Source: Porpolomopsis calyptriformis
Taxonomy: Eukaryota > Basidiomycota > Agaricomycetes > Agaricales > Hygrophoraceae
NCBI GenBank assembly: GCA_951640195.1
Contig: OX621166.1
Location: 1,976,501 to 2,040,500, forward strand
Reading direction: 5' to 3'
DNA: 64,000 nucleotides
How positions within the stretch are numbered: position 1 is the first letter of the stretch; each line of letters opens with the position of its first letter. Position numbers and translations under genes: made by a program. Below are positions 10,001 to 20,934 of this stretch, piece by piece. A model generated the notes under the pieces. It made no database searches. It saw only the letters and a program-made list of their open reading frames with translations, and was not told the origin of the DNA.

Positions 10001-11801
10001 GGTAATTTCATTCAGCTGGGAGGAGGGTCTTGGAGTAGAAACCAATGGGGTGCCAATCTTCTTTGTCATTCTCTTTCTGGGTTAAGACTGCACCCAGTGC
10101 AACACCAGAAGCATCCGTCTCCAGAAGGTAAGGAAGATTTGGCTTTGGGGTCCTCAAAACAGGAGCAGAGGTAAGCGCATTCTTGAGTGTATCAAAAGCA
10201 CGTTGTTGCCTAGGAGTCCAAATCCATTCTTGATCCTTTCGTAGGAGCTCATTAAGAGGACGAGCAATCAGGGAGTAATCCTTGATAAACCTTCGCCAAA
10301 AGTTGGCAGTGCCAAGGAAGGATTGGAGATCTCGTTTCTTCTGGGGGATAGGCCAGGTTCTGATCGCCTCAACCTTCTTGGGGTTAATGGCAATGTGGCC
10401 TTTAGAGATCATCATCCCCAGATAAATCACTTCCTTTTTCTTGAATTGGCACTTGACAGGTTTGCAGGACAATTGATTCTTCTCCATGATCTCTAGAGTT
10501 CGTTCCGTCCAATAGGTGAGTTCAGTAAGGTCCTTTCCCATGATCAGGATATCGTCAATATAGATATGGACCTGCTTGGAATCGATAACCTCTTTGAAGA
10601 GAACATCGATCATTCGTTGGAAGGAGGCAGGCGAGTTTCGCATTCCAAAGAACATAACAGTGGGCTCGAACAGCCCTTGTCGAGTGTTGAAGGCTCCTTT
10701 CCATTCGTCTCCTTCTTTGATACGAATATTGTTAAAGCCCCATCGGATATCCATAACTGTGAACAGTTCCGCTTCTGATAACTTGGTCTGTTGAATAATC
10801 TCAGAGATGAGAGGTAAGGGATAGGCATCTGGGATTGTGTGAGCATTCAGATAGCGATAGTCTTGGATTGGACGTAGTCCAGCATCTTGTCCTTGGGCAT
10901 TAACTTCTTCACCTTTGGCAGCAAAGAAGAAGGAGGCAGCTTGTTTGGAGTTTGATCGTTGTATTCATCCACTTGTAAGTTGTTCCTCTAGGAATTCATT
11001 CAGCTTTCCCTGTTCGTACTCAGTGAGTTTGTACACCTTTCCGATCTTGGGTCTAAAGGTAGGTTTGAGATCGATCGCATGGTCAAATTCTGGTTGTCGT
11101 GGGGGAAGTTCATCGAAGGTAGTCTTCATAAACACCTTCCAGTGCCTCCAGTATTTCTTCGGCACATACTTTTTCATATCTTCCTCCACAGTAGTGGGTC
11201 TTGCATGATCTCCCAGTGAGACGAATCTGATAATCTTGGCATAGGAGTCGCCATTCAATGTAGAGCCTACTCATAACACTATCACTCCAGCCTGAGAAGT
11301 CTTGGTTGGGGCCACAGTCTGACGTGAAGTCAGTGTTCCAGCCTTCCAGTCAACCAGGGGATCGTTACATTTGAGCCACGGGTAGCCGAGGATAACCTGT
11401 ATCATATCTCCTAAATTTGTCACTTCCAAATGGGTTCGTTCCCTAGGAAAATCTGGCGTCTCCATCCACAGGTCTACAGCATATTCAATGGGACCTCCTC
11501 GGTTGTCTGTCCCATCTGCATTCCGCATGGGGATTGGTCCTTCCAATCGATAAAAAGGGATATCACGCTCCTGCACGAAGTTCCAGTTTATAAAGCATCC
11601 AGAGGCGCCAGAGTCTATCAATGCACTGGCGGCAATTCGTCTACCAGTGTCTGTGGTTTCCAACCAAAGGGGTATGGTTAAAGCTTCTTCACTCGAATCA
11701 AGTGCACCAAGAATTTGGGAAATAGATTGCATAGGGGTAGTGGTACACATAGAAAAGGAGTCCGCAATGCACGAGCTATTGTCCAGACTGTTCAAAAACC
11801 C
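10001..11801 (-). pseudogene. pol: Element C Pol fragment (protease, RT, RNase H start)
   Basis: Minus-strand pol of family C begins at the slippery GGGTTTT (11795-11801). It carries a protease (SALIDSGASGCFINWNF) and reverse transcriptase (MDIRWGFNNIRIKEGDEWKG, HIYIDDILIMGKDL), reaching the RNase H start (LETDASGVALGAVLTQ). It is interrupted by TGA at 11271-11273 and 10965-10967 and by a TGA just before the B1 junction. The end of RNase H, integrase and chromodomain are absent because B1 interrupts the gene at 10000/10001 and what lay beyond has been lost from this window. Confidence 0.92.
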
Positions 11802-12554
11802 TGTTTCTCCAAAGCTCTCTTCAGCTCTTCTTTCCTCTTAGGCTCCCAGTTGACAATACCACATTTCTCGAAGTCTTGATGAGAATCTTCATTGGAGTTA
11901 ACCTCCTCAATCGAGGCTGAGGTCTCCAGAACTCGAACATTTCTCCCTCGACTAGGTTTCTTTCCTCCACGACCTCTAGCTGCTGGGGTGAAGGAGCAGC
12001 TTCCAGAACCAGAAGTACTCGTCCTAGGAGCATTGGGACAAGAACTGGCAAAGTGGCCAAATCATCCACAGTTGAAACATGCTCCTTTGGGAATTCCTCC
12101 TAGTGAAGCAGGCTTTTCTTCTTGTTTGATTCTGGGGGCAGCAGGGTTGGAATAGGTGGAGGGACCAGCAGGTGGTCCTTGTTGGTAGGGGGTGTTGGTG
12201 ATACGAGTGTTACGAGTCTGGGGCTTAGAAGATGTTCTAGCCAGGAATTCTTGATGTCGTCTGTCAAGTTCTGCAGCACGAGACTGCCATTCAAAGAGGG
12301 TGGTGGGTTGACAATCTGAGAGGTAGATCTGTCACAAAAGGGAGGGGTTGAGTCCATCTTTATATAAAGTCACCGAAGCTTCTTGTCCGTATCCAGTATC
12401 ATGGGCCCATCGATTGAAATTGATGTTGTACTCCTCTGCGCTCTTGTTGAACTGCTTGACGTCCTTGATCTTCAGTTGAGCAGTTGACTTGGGGTCCAAG
12501 TCTCCAAAGTCTCGGGTGAGGGCTTGTTCAAAGACAGCCCAATCAGCACCAACC
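11802..12554 (-). pseudogene. gag: Element C Gag, C-terminal part
   Basis: This is the minus-strand continuation of the C gag gene whose N-terminal parts lie at 26454-26810 and 19243-19581. It includes the end of the Gag core (EYNINFNRWAHDTGYG), a Pro/Thr-rich linker, and a zinc knuckle whose frame is broken by TGA (CFNCG-FGHFASSCPNA, near 12060). It ends in a charged segment running to the stop next to the slippery site. CAACC at 12550-12554 is one half of the target duplication of A2. Confidence 0.85.
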
Positions 12555-12923
12555 TGTCACAGACACTTTTTTCTTTTTCTTTTTAGTTATACTTGATTAG
12601 TCTCCATTCCATTCATCCTTCCGCTTTACCGCTTTATATATAGAGACTGATCACATGTACCTTCCTTCCGACTCTTCACAAGTCACATTCCATTTCCATT
12701 ATTCTTTTTGTGACTCTTCACTAGTCACATTCCAGATTCCGCTTTGTAATCATACATACAACTGACTCATGGCGACTCAGGTAGTTAGTATATAAAGCCT
12801 GACCTCTAGTCAGTAGGTTAAGTTCGATTCCTAGTTAGCTCCCCCACTCTTTAGTCGAATTCCATTTCCTCATCAGCCCCACCAACGCGAGAAGTAAAAC
12901 CCTTCGACTACCGAATCATAACA
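12555..12923 (+). repeat. A2 5' LTR
   Basis: 369 bp, begins TGTCACAGAC and ends CATAACA. A TATATAAA box at 12789-12796 is followed, 31 nt from its first base, by AAGTTCGATTC (12820-12830), the predicted transcript start and self-primer. Confidence 0.95.
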
Positions 12924-12935
12924 AGAATCGAACTT
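12924..12935 (+). promoter_or_regulatory. A2 primer-binding site, self-priming type
   Basis: AGAATCGAACTT directly follows the 5' LTR. Its GAATCGAACTT is a perfect 11-nt complement of AAGTTCGATTC at 12820-12830. The next bases, CCTTCTTGC, are conserved after the PBS of all three families. Confidence 0.78.
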
Positions 12936-13098
12936 CCTTCTTGCGCACCAAACCACTTCCACTCTGGATCCTGCCGAAGACTTAACAAGGTCAATCTTCT
13001 CATCTGCAGATTCAGATACTCCCTTTCAACCCATAGTATTCCAAACCCCTGCACAATCCATCATCCCCCTTTCCCCCTCATCATCATCGCTAACATCA

Positions 13099-14538
13099 AT
13101 GTCTCAAACATCTCAACAAGAGTACGAAGCCGATCAAACCGTTCCCGCACCTGGACCTAGCAACATCCCCCCTACCATCCAAGAAGAAGAAGAAGATGTT
13201 GTCCCATTCAACATGGAACAAGAGCTCAGAGACCTAAGAGCACAAATCGACCAGTTCTGTGGCTAGTACTACAACGAAGTCGACGTCAATGACGAACTCC
13301 AAAAGGAACTGAAAACTCTCAAAGAAAGTTAACAAGAAGAATCTGAACCAGCCACCCCTCCCCCACGACGACGATCTGTACTTCGAGGACTGGGGCTTTC
13401 CCCCTCAAATCCTTTTGTTTATGCTCCAAGGAGAACCCAATCCATCCAACCCCCTTTCCAACCAACCTTTCCCACTCAACCTCAACCTCAACCACCCACC
13501 CAGACAACTATTCCCCCCATACTTCCAACCCCCACCAAAATCAAAATTGCCGATCCAACTGAATATGATGGAACCTCTGAGAAGCTTGAAGATTTCATTC
13601 ACCAATGTCAACTCAATTTTGTGGTCAAGGACTACAACGACAAACAGAAGATCATCTACATGCTCTCTTATCTCGGTGACGGCAATCCACGGGCTTGGGG
13701 ACGACTGTTCATGGAAGGAGTTGATAGAATGAGAAACTACGTGTGGGACTATACAACATTTTTGGACGATTTCCGAGAAGCTTTCGGAAGGATTAACCCA
13801 GCAGCGAAGGCGCGGATCGAGCTAGAGAAAGTGAAGATGACAGGAACGATTGAAGACTACAACCTTCGGTTCATGCAACATGCAGCAAGGACTGAGTATA
13901 ACGAGGCCGCCCTACTTCGGTTTTACAAAGCTGGACTCCCCCAGCCAATCCGAATGCGGATTTATTCGATGGACAATATGCCGTCGACCTTGCTGGACTG
14001 GACGACGAAAGCAGCCCAGTTCGAGGAACAGTACCAGGAGCAACGAGCCGAACAAGCCTTGTGGTCAAGTCGAGATCAGAAAGGAAAGAAGTCCGAAGCC
14101 AAATCAAATCCCCAAGGAAACCCTTCCCGCTCCACCACCACCACTTCATCCCTGATCAAACAAGAATCGAGAGAAGCCTCTCTCAAGACAGCGAAACGAG
14201 ACAACTCCTCCATCACCTGCTACAACTGTGGCAAAAAAGGACACTATGCCAATGAATGTCGAAGCCCACATGCTGAAGACATTCCGGCACATCAAGAGAC
14301 CTCAACTTCTACTTGAGGAAAAGGAGGAAATCGCAGTCGAGGCAAAGGACGAAATGTCTGAACAATCAATTGGGTCGATACAGAAGAATTGGAAGCGCAG
14401 ATAGAGGAAGTACCAGAGGACGACGAAAAAGAGAAAAGGATGGCAAAGGATGACTTGAAGGATATGGGAATCGCGAATTGGGACAAGGAGAGATGGGCTG
14501 CGCTAGCTCGAGCGTTAAAAGAGCAAAAGGATTTTTAG
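13099..14538 (+). pseudogene. gag: A2 Gag (several stops)
   Basis: A 480-codon frame homologous to A1 Gag, starting with an ATG at 13099 and ending at TAG 14536-14538. The Gag core (IIYMLSYLGDGNPRAWGRL) and the zinc knuckle (CYNCGKKGHYANEC) are clear. It is broken by an in-frame TAG near 13264, TAA near 13330, TGA at 14314-14316 and a TGA shared with A1 near 14358. The slippery site has decayed to GGATTTT. Confidence 0.9.
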
Positions 14539-17500
14539 TCCAGCCAAGTGCTAAAAGCCCGAGCACTTTGGCTGTGTCCCATGTATGTGTACCACCATCT
14601 ATGAAAAGTTTTCGTTTTCTTGGCACACTTGAACAGGGCAAAGGCGCTCTCGAATTCTATCTTTGGATCACGAGTGCCGACAATCTTCGACGAGTGGCTA
14701 TCATAGCACTCATTGACTCTGGCGCCTCAGGGAATTTTATTGACAAAGCATTCGTTCATCAAATGGAGATATCGACTTATCCGTTGGATAAGGTTGTACC
14801 AGTACGAAACGCTGATGGTTCCGAGAACCGAGGAGGTCCCATCACGCACAACACAGACCTGTGTATCGAGGCACCAGATCTATCTTTTCAAGAACGAATC
14901 CGGTTGGAGGTCACCAACTTAGGAAGAAAGCAACAGGTCATCCTCGGCTTCCCATGGCTCTTGCGACACAACCCCACCATCAATTGGACAAAAGGCACCT
15001 TAACCTTCGCGTCTGGTGACACGCTGTTCAGTAGTATGCGAGTTGGAGTGTTGCCCCCACAGGAAGAACTCTACATCTTTGATTCGAGTCTGAAACATGA
15101 CTCCTTTATCCATTTGGTTGGAGTTGACCACTCCCGACCAGTTTCCATCGAGGAGGACATCAAATCCTTCATTCCCAGTCGTTATTACAATTTCTGGTGT
15201 GTTTTCCATACCGCAGAATTCGACAAACTTCCTCCTTGACGTCCCTTTGATCATGCGATCAACCTCTACCCGAACACCAAATTTCAAGTTGGAAAACTCT
15301 ATCCCCTTTCCCCCTACGAACAGGTGGAACTTAATAAGTTTATTGACAAAAATCTCAGAATAGGTCGGATACGTCCATCGAAATCGCCACAAGCTGCTCC
15401 TTTCTTCTTTGCAAAAAAGGCTGAAGAGATCAATGCCAAAGGTCTCAGTGCTGGTCTACGTCCCATCCAGGACTATCGCTATATCAACTCAAAGACCATT
15501 CCTGATCGTTACCCCCTTCCCCTTTTGTCGGAAATCCTCCAAGTACTGAAGCTTGCCACTGCTTCACTCTTCACCGTTATCGATATTCGATGGGGATTTA
15601 ACAACATATGACTCAAGGAAGGCGATGAGTGGAAAGCGGCTTTTATCACCAATCGAGGACTCTTTGAACTGACCGTTATGTTCTTTGGACTACGAAATTC
15701 CCCAGCATCTTTTCAGCGAATGATAGATGTTCTCTTCAAACCCGTCTTGGACTCTGGCTGTGTCCACATTTATATTGATGACATTCTTATCATGGGCAAC
15801 ACCCCTGAAGAAATTCGCCACTGGACCGACGAAACACTCAAACTCATGGAGAAAAACCAGTTGTCCACCAAACCCGTCAAATGTCAAATGGAGAAGACCT
15901 CTGTTACCTATCTTGGTACAATCATTAGCAAGGGTCAACTCGCTATCAATCCAAAAAAGGTGGATGCCATCGTTAATTGGCCGACACCCCAAAAACTGTG
16001 AGATCTCCAATCCTTCCTTGGCACTACCAACTTTTGGCGCCGTTATATCAAAAGCTTCTCCTCAGTCGTTCGTCCCCTCTGTGGCCTTTTACGAAAAGAC
16101 CAACCTTGGGATTGGTCTCCTCTGTGTCAAAAAGCCTTTGAACAACTCAAACATCTCGTCACTACAGCCCCTGTCCTTCTTACCCCGCAGCCAGACCTTC
16201 CTTACCTCTTGGAGACCGATGCCTCTGATTTCGGTATTGGTGCAGTCTTATCTCAAAAACACGACAATGGTTGGCACCCTGTTGGCTTTTGCTCGAAATC
16301 CTTACTCCCTGCCGAGTACAACTATCCTACCCATGATCTGGAAATGCTTGCAATCGTCACTTCCCTCAAGTATTGGCACTATCTTTTAGAGGGCGCAAGG
16401 GATACTGTATTGATAAAGACAGACAATTTAGCGCTCAAGTATTTCATGCAGAACAGATCCCTCTCCAGACGACAAGCACGTTGGATGGAATTCTTAGGCA
16501 GATTCGACTTCAAAATCGAGTATTCCCCTGGAGTCAAGAACAAAGCCGATGGACTCTCCCGCCGACCCGATCACCGTCATACAGAAAAAGAAGAATTAGA
16601 AGGCCAAGCCCTCCTCCCTCCTGAACATTTTATCAATGCTATCATTTCCATGTCCGAACCCTCTTTCATGTCAAGACTTCACTTCCCCGACTTCGATCAA
16701 ATCCCAGAGGACATTCGCATTAAACTATCCGATCCCTCTTCTGGCTACTCCTTCACTGACGGAATTGTGAGAGATGCAGGAGATCGTATTGTCGTGCAAG
16801 CGGATGTATCGCTACGCACAGAGATAATTCGATTGACCCACTCCCTACCCCATGGAGGTCATCCCGGAATTGAGAAGACACGTGAGCTTGTGTTGCGAAA
16901 CTACACCTGGAGTAGTGCTGCCCCTGACATCCGTGTGTTCGTATCATCCTGTCCGACCTGCCAACAGGTCAAGCTTTATCCTTCAAAGCCTGCAGGTCTC
17001 CTGGAACCCATTCCCCCTTCGTCTTGACCTTGGGAAGAAATCACCGCCGATCTAATCGTGGAACTCCCCCAATCATCTGGCTACGATGCTGTCTTGGTTG
17101 TTGTCGATCACTTTACCAAACGTGCTCACTTCATCCCGACAACTTCAAACATTTCTGCAGAAGGAGTCGCAAAACTCTTTAGGGACAATGTATGGAAACA
17201 CCACGGCTGGCCAAAGAAGATCATAACCGATCGAGGAACTCAATTCACTTCCAAATTCGCGAAAGCTCTCAACATTCATTTGGGAATCATCTCCAGTCTA
17301 TCCACCGCTTATCATCCCCAAACTGATGGTCAAATGGAACGCACCAATCAGGAACTTGAACAATACCTTCGTTTATATACAAACTTTATGCAAGACGATT
17401 GGTCCAACTGGCTATCCCCAGCTGAATTCGCGTATAATAACCGACAACACTCCTCGATGAAACACACTCCCTTTTACCTTGATACTGGCCAACATCCCTT

Positions 17501-18098
17501 CATCCCATCTATCCCCACGACCCCTACTCCCAACCCCGCAGCAGATGCCTTTCACGATCAGCTCACAGAAGCCCATGAAGAAGCCACAAAAGCTCTGGAA
17601 ACAACGGCCGAAACTATGAAACGCTTCGCAGATCGCAAATGGAAAGATACCCAACTCCAAATAGGTCAATTTGTTTATCTTGATACCCGTAACTTAAAAA
17701 CAGGTCGTCCAACCCTCAAACTTGATGTCCGACGCACTGGACCATTCAAAGTTCTAGAAAGAATCAGAAAAGTCTCTTATCGCCTAGCCCTTCCCTTATC
17801 ATGGAAAATACACGATGTCTTTCACGTTTCACTCCTGAGACCCGCTAACATTAACTCCGATCTCCACCCAGAGGAAATAAACGATAATCTCCGCCCACCT
17901 CTGGATGTCATTCAAGAGAAAGAAGAATATGAGGTCGAACAAATTCTCCAACACCATGGGTCTACCTGACATTGTATATATTTGGTCAAATGGGTCAGTT
18001 ATCCCATTGAAGAAGCAACTTGGGAGCCGAAGAAGAACCTGCTCCATGCGAAAGAACGAATTCTAGAATACGAACAATCAATTCAAACGGCGACCTAA
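14478..18098 (+). pseudogene. pol: A2 Pol with five TGA codons
   Basis: It is collinear with A1 Pol over 1206 codons without indels: protease (ALIDSGASGNFID), reverse transcriptase (HIYIDDILIMGN), RNase H (METDASDFGIGAVLSQ), integrase (IITDRGTQFTSKFAK) and chromodomain (YLVKWVSYPIEEATWEP). In-frame stops are TGA at 15237, 15609, 15999, 17025 and 17967. At each, A1 has a CGA codon, so one C to T change at CpG explains every stop. Around 17967 three consecutive CpG-containing codons have each changed. Confidence 0.95.
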
Positions 18099-18213
18099 TC
18101 ATTCTTTCACAGTATCAACTCCCCTCGTTTATATTTTTCACCTTTTCCAAACTCCGACTCATCCTTATAATCTCTTTCGTCTCCATCTTTCACTCTCAAA
18201 AGTCGACATCGCT

Positions 18214-18792
18214 ATGCCTGCAGAACGCTCTCACCAAACTGCCCGCAAGTCTACTGGTGGTCATCCACCCCATGCTCCCCGTATGTCCACTGGAGGACAA
18301 CCCCCTCGTCGCGCTCTCCCTCCACTCGCTTCCACCTCCTCCACCTACGGTGAAGCTGAGCTCGCCGGACAACTCTGGCAACACAATTGACGCGCACGTA
18401 ACTGAGACCTTCCCATATGGCCAGAGGAAATTGTCGCACCACCCATCCCGCCTGAGCAGATCATCGAGTCGTTGAAGAAGGACGTTGAATACTACAAGAG
18501 CGAAATCATGAGATTGAACGAAGAGTTGTATAATCAAGGAATGAGCTTGGATGGAAAGAGAAGAGCAAGCGAATATTGGCGAGAACAGGCCAAACATTGG
18601 GAGGCAAAATACGTGGAAGTCGCAAAGGTACTTCCCCATCTCGATTCCCCCACTCCCCCTGTTTTCCCAGGTCCGCTCATCGTTCCCCCCGGTTCGTCGT
18701 CGAACCCCATCACCATCCCTGACGACAATGATACTTTCCCGGCTGACATTATTTCCCTGTCAACCGCCGTCTCCAACAAGGACTTGTCTTAG
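18214..18792 (+). pseudogene. A2 third ORF (coiled coil), two stops
   Basis: Homologue of the A1 third ORF at the same place and length (193 codons including stop). It starts MPAERSHQTARKS, has the same helical middle (RLNEELYNQGMSLDGKRRAS) and acidic tail, and ends TAG at 18790-18792. Two TGA codons lie near 18388-18405 where A1 is open. Its preservation at the same position argues that the ORF was part of the active ancestor. Confidence 0.78.
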
Positions 18793-18873
18793 TCCTTCCC
18801 CTCCTCCGCGCCCATCAGCATTCCCAAAGGTTACCTCGAATTTCGGGATGAAATTCCTTTTAGTGTGGGTGTA

Positions 18874-19242
18874 TGTCATGGACACTTTTTTCTTTTTCTT
18901 TTTAGTCATACTTGATTAGTCTCCATTCCATTCATCCTTCCGCTTTACCGCTTTATATATAGAGACTGATCACATGTACCTTCCTTCCGACTCTTCACGA
19001 GTCACATTCCGTTTCCGTTATTCTTTTTGTGACTCTTCACTAGTCACATTCCAGATTCCGCTTTGTAATCGTACATACGACTGACTCATGGCGACTCAGG
19101 TAGTTAGTATATAAAGCCTGACCTCTAGTCAGTAGGTTAAGTTCGATTCCTAGTTAGCTCCCCCACTCTTTAGTCAAATTCCATTTCCTCATCAGCCCCA
19201 CCAACGCGAGAAGTAAAACCCTTCGACTACCGAATCATAACA
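18874..19242 (+). repeat. A2 3' LTR
   Basis: 369 bp, partner of 12555-12923. Nine differing columns, eight of them explained by change at a CpG. Confidence 0.95.
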
Positions 19243-19581
19243 CAACCCAGTTCAACGTTGTGTAAGCGTCCACTTGACGCTCAGCCCATGGTTCTGCATT
19301 TCCTCCAATCATAAACAACAAGGCATAGATAATCTTGTCGGCCTCTGAGATTCCTGGTCGTCCCAAATGATTCAACTTCACTTGATGCAGGAAGTTGCGG
19401 AGCTTGGTGGGATCACCAGAGAATTTGTCAGGAGGGTTCATCTTGATCTTGGCGGGGGCAGGGGCAGGGGCAGGGACAGGGGCAGGGGCAGGGACAGGTT
19501 GGGGGAATACTGGGGGTGCTTGGAAGGGTTGGAGAAATGGCCCAAGAGGGGCAGGGACAGGTTGGGGGCCTATGAGGTTAG
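19243..19581 (-). pseudogene. gag: Element C Gag, middle part
   Basis: The short minus-strand piece of C gag between the A2 and B2 insertions. It encodes a Pro/Ala/Val repeat (from the GGGGCA tandem repeat at about 19449-19500) and the start of the Gag core (MNPPDKFSGDPTKLRNFLHQ). It is bounded by CAACC (19243-19247, A2 duplication) and GTTAG (19577-19581, B2 duplication). The frame continues into 12554 on one side and 26448 on the other. Confidence 0.88.
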
Positions 19582-19992
19582 TGTTATAAACTGGTTGTCG
19601 ATGAGATGGTTTTACTTCGGAGAGCTCTGTCCCAAGACGATGATAATGTCTCAAGTCCTAGTTATTGGGTTGCTAACGAGGAATCAGACTTAAAGTCTGA
19701 GTACGACTAACTAGGGGTTTATATACTAACTACGCTACTGCGGATGAGTCAGTATAAACACGAGGAATACATGAGGGATACATGCGACGAGTAAAGATAA
19801 GCATGATAGGGGACTCGGAGCATGTGAAGAGATGAAACATGATTGTCAGAAATGAAATATGTCCTATCTCGGATATATGAAAAGATACGGAATTGTGGGG
19901 AATCCCTGGGGAATCCCAAGTAGAGATAAGACCTGTCCAACTAAGCAGCAATGACTAACATAGAGAGGGAATGAAAATTTACATCCGTGACA
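19582..19992 (-). repeat. B2 3' LTR
   Basis: 411 bp, TGTTATAAAC to CCGTGACA on the plus strand, partner of 26037-26447. Confidence 0.95.
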
Positions 19993-20026
19993 TACACCTC
20001 GTTTTCCGGGAAATTCGACCCAAATT

Positions 20027-20764
20027 TCAAATCTGGGCGGTATCGGTCGTTTCGTCCTCTGAGGCTTGAGTCTGGATTTCCTCACCAGTGGTGGCCTCGA
20101 TGACCACTGAGAGGGAAGCGATGGGGATAGCTTCCGAAGCCGCTTCGATGGGGGAAGGGGCTCGGACTGTCTTGACGTCGTCGTCGTCCGGGTATTCCAA
20201 GTCGAGATTGATGGGGTACTCGACTGATGCACCGTAGTTGATTATGGTCTCCGTCGTCGCAAGATCTTGTTGAGCTCGGAGGAAATCTTCTCGAGAGAGT
20301 CGTTCAGCTCGACGACTCTCCTCTACGAGCTTGACGATGATGGCGCGGGTGGTGACGTTGTAGCAATCGACCCATGTACGCTTCTTCTGTCGTTGGAGCT
20401 CCCAAACTTTGAGCTCACTTTCGTCCCAGCGGTTCTTCCAATACAAGGCGCTCTTCTCTGACGCTTTGAGTTCGGCTTTCAAGACATCGCGTTCTTGACG
20501 AAGTTCTCAGTTCCAGCTGCTAACACTATTGCTGTGGACCGTGAGACGTGAAATGGTGACGGCGGGATCTTCGGGAGGAGGGGTTTCCATAGGGTACTCT
20601 TTGAAGAAGTCCTCTGCACGTGCGCGAGCTTGTCGGCGTAATTGTCAAGTGGAGGAAGAGGAGGTGGAGGGACCGGGGGTAGGGGAACGGATGGCGGCAG
20701 ACGAGGGGATTCGTCCAGCGCGTCTGATGGCGACTTGAGGAGAGGGAGATCGAGTGGCAGGCAT
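20027..20764 (-). pseudogene. B2 third ORF (coiled coil), two TGA codons
   Basis: A 246-codon frame between pol and the 3' LTR, starting MPATRSPSPQVAIRRAG. It has a Pro/Ser-rich N-terminus, a helical charged middle (ELKASEKSALYWKNRWDESE, then AERLSREDFLRAQQ) and an acidic C-terminus. TGA codons interrupt it at 20645-20647 and 20507-20509. It shares position, start motif and architecture with the family A third ORF, though sequence similarity is low. No signal peptide or transmembrane segment is visible. Function unknown. Confidence 0.68.
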
Positions 20765-20934
20765 TATGAATGATGATTCAGTGATGTTGGCATTGGGATC
20801 AACAGTATTGGGTGAGTTCGTCAAAAGTGGGGAAAGACTGGATGGAATCGTATCGACGATTCTGAGTTTATAAATGCTCACTCGATCTAAAAATAGAATT
20901 CAAAAAATGGACAGCTGAAATGATGACAAACGAG

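Larger units (their letters stand above)
12555..19242 (+). mobile_element. A2: full-length but decayed Ty3/Gypsy chromovirus
   Basis: A 6688-bp copy of the same family as A1, in the opposite orientation. Its 369-bp LTRs (12555-12923, 18874-19242) differ at nine positions, and a perfect CAACC duplication flanks it (12550-12554, 19243-19247). It splits the gag gene of element C. Its pol region has exactly the same length as that of A1 (3621 bp) but carries five TGA codons. Confidence 0.96.

Noticed and set aside
12815..12835. tRNA-like B-box (AGTTCGATTCC) in the A LTR, suggesting a tRNA-derived part
   Set aside because: Families B and C have different sequences at this place, each complementary to its own PBS, and no cloverleaf was found. 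Self-priming explains it better.
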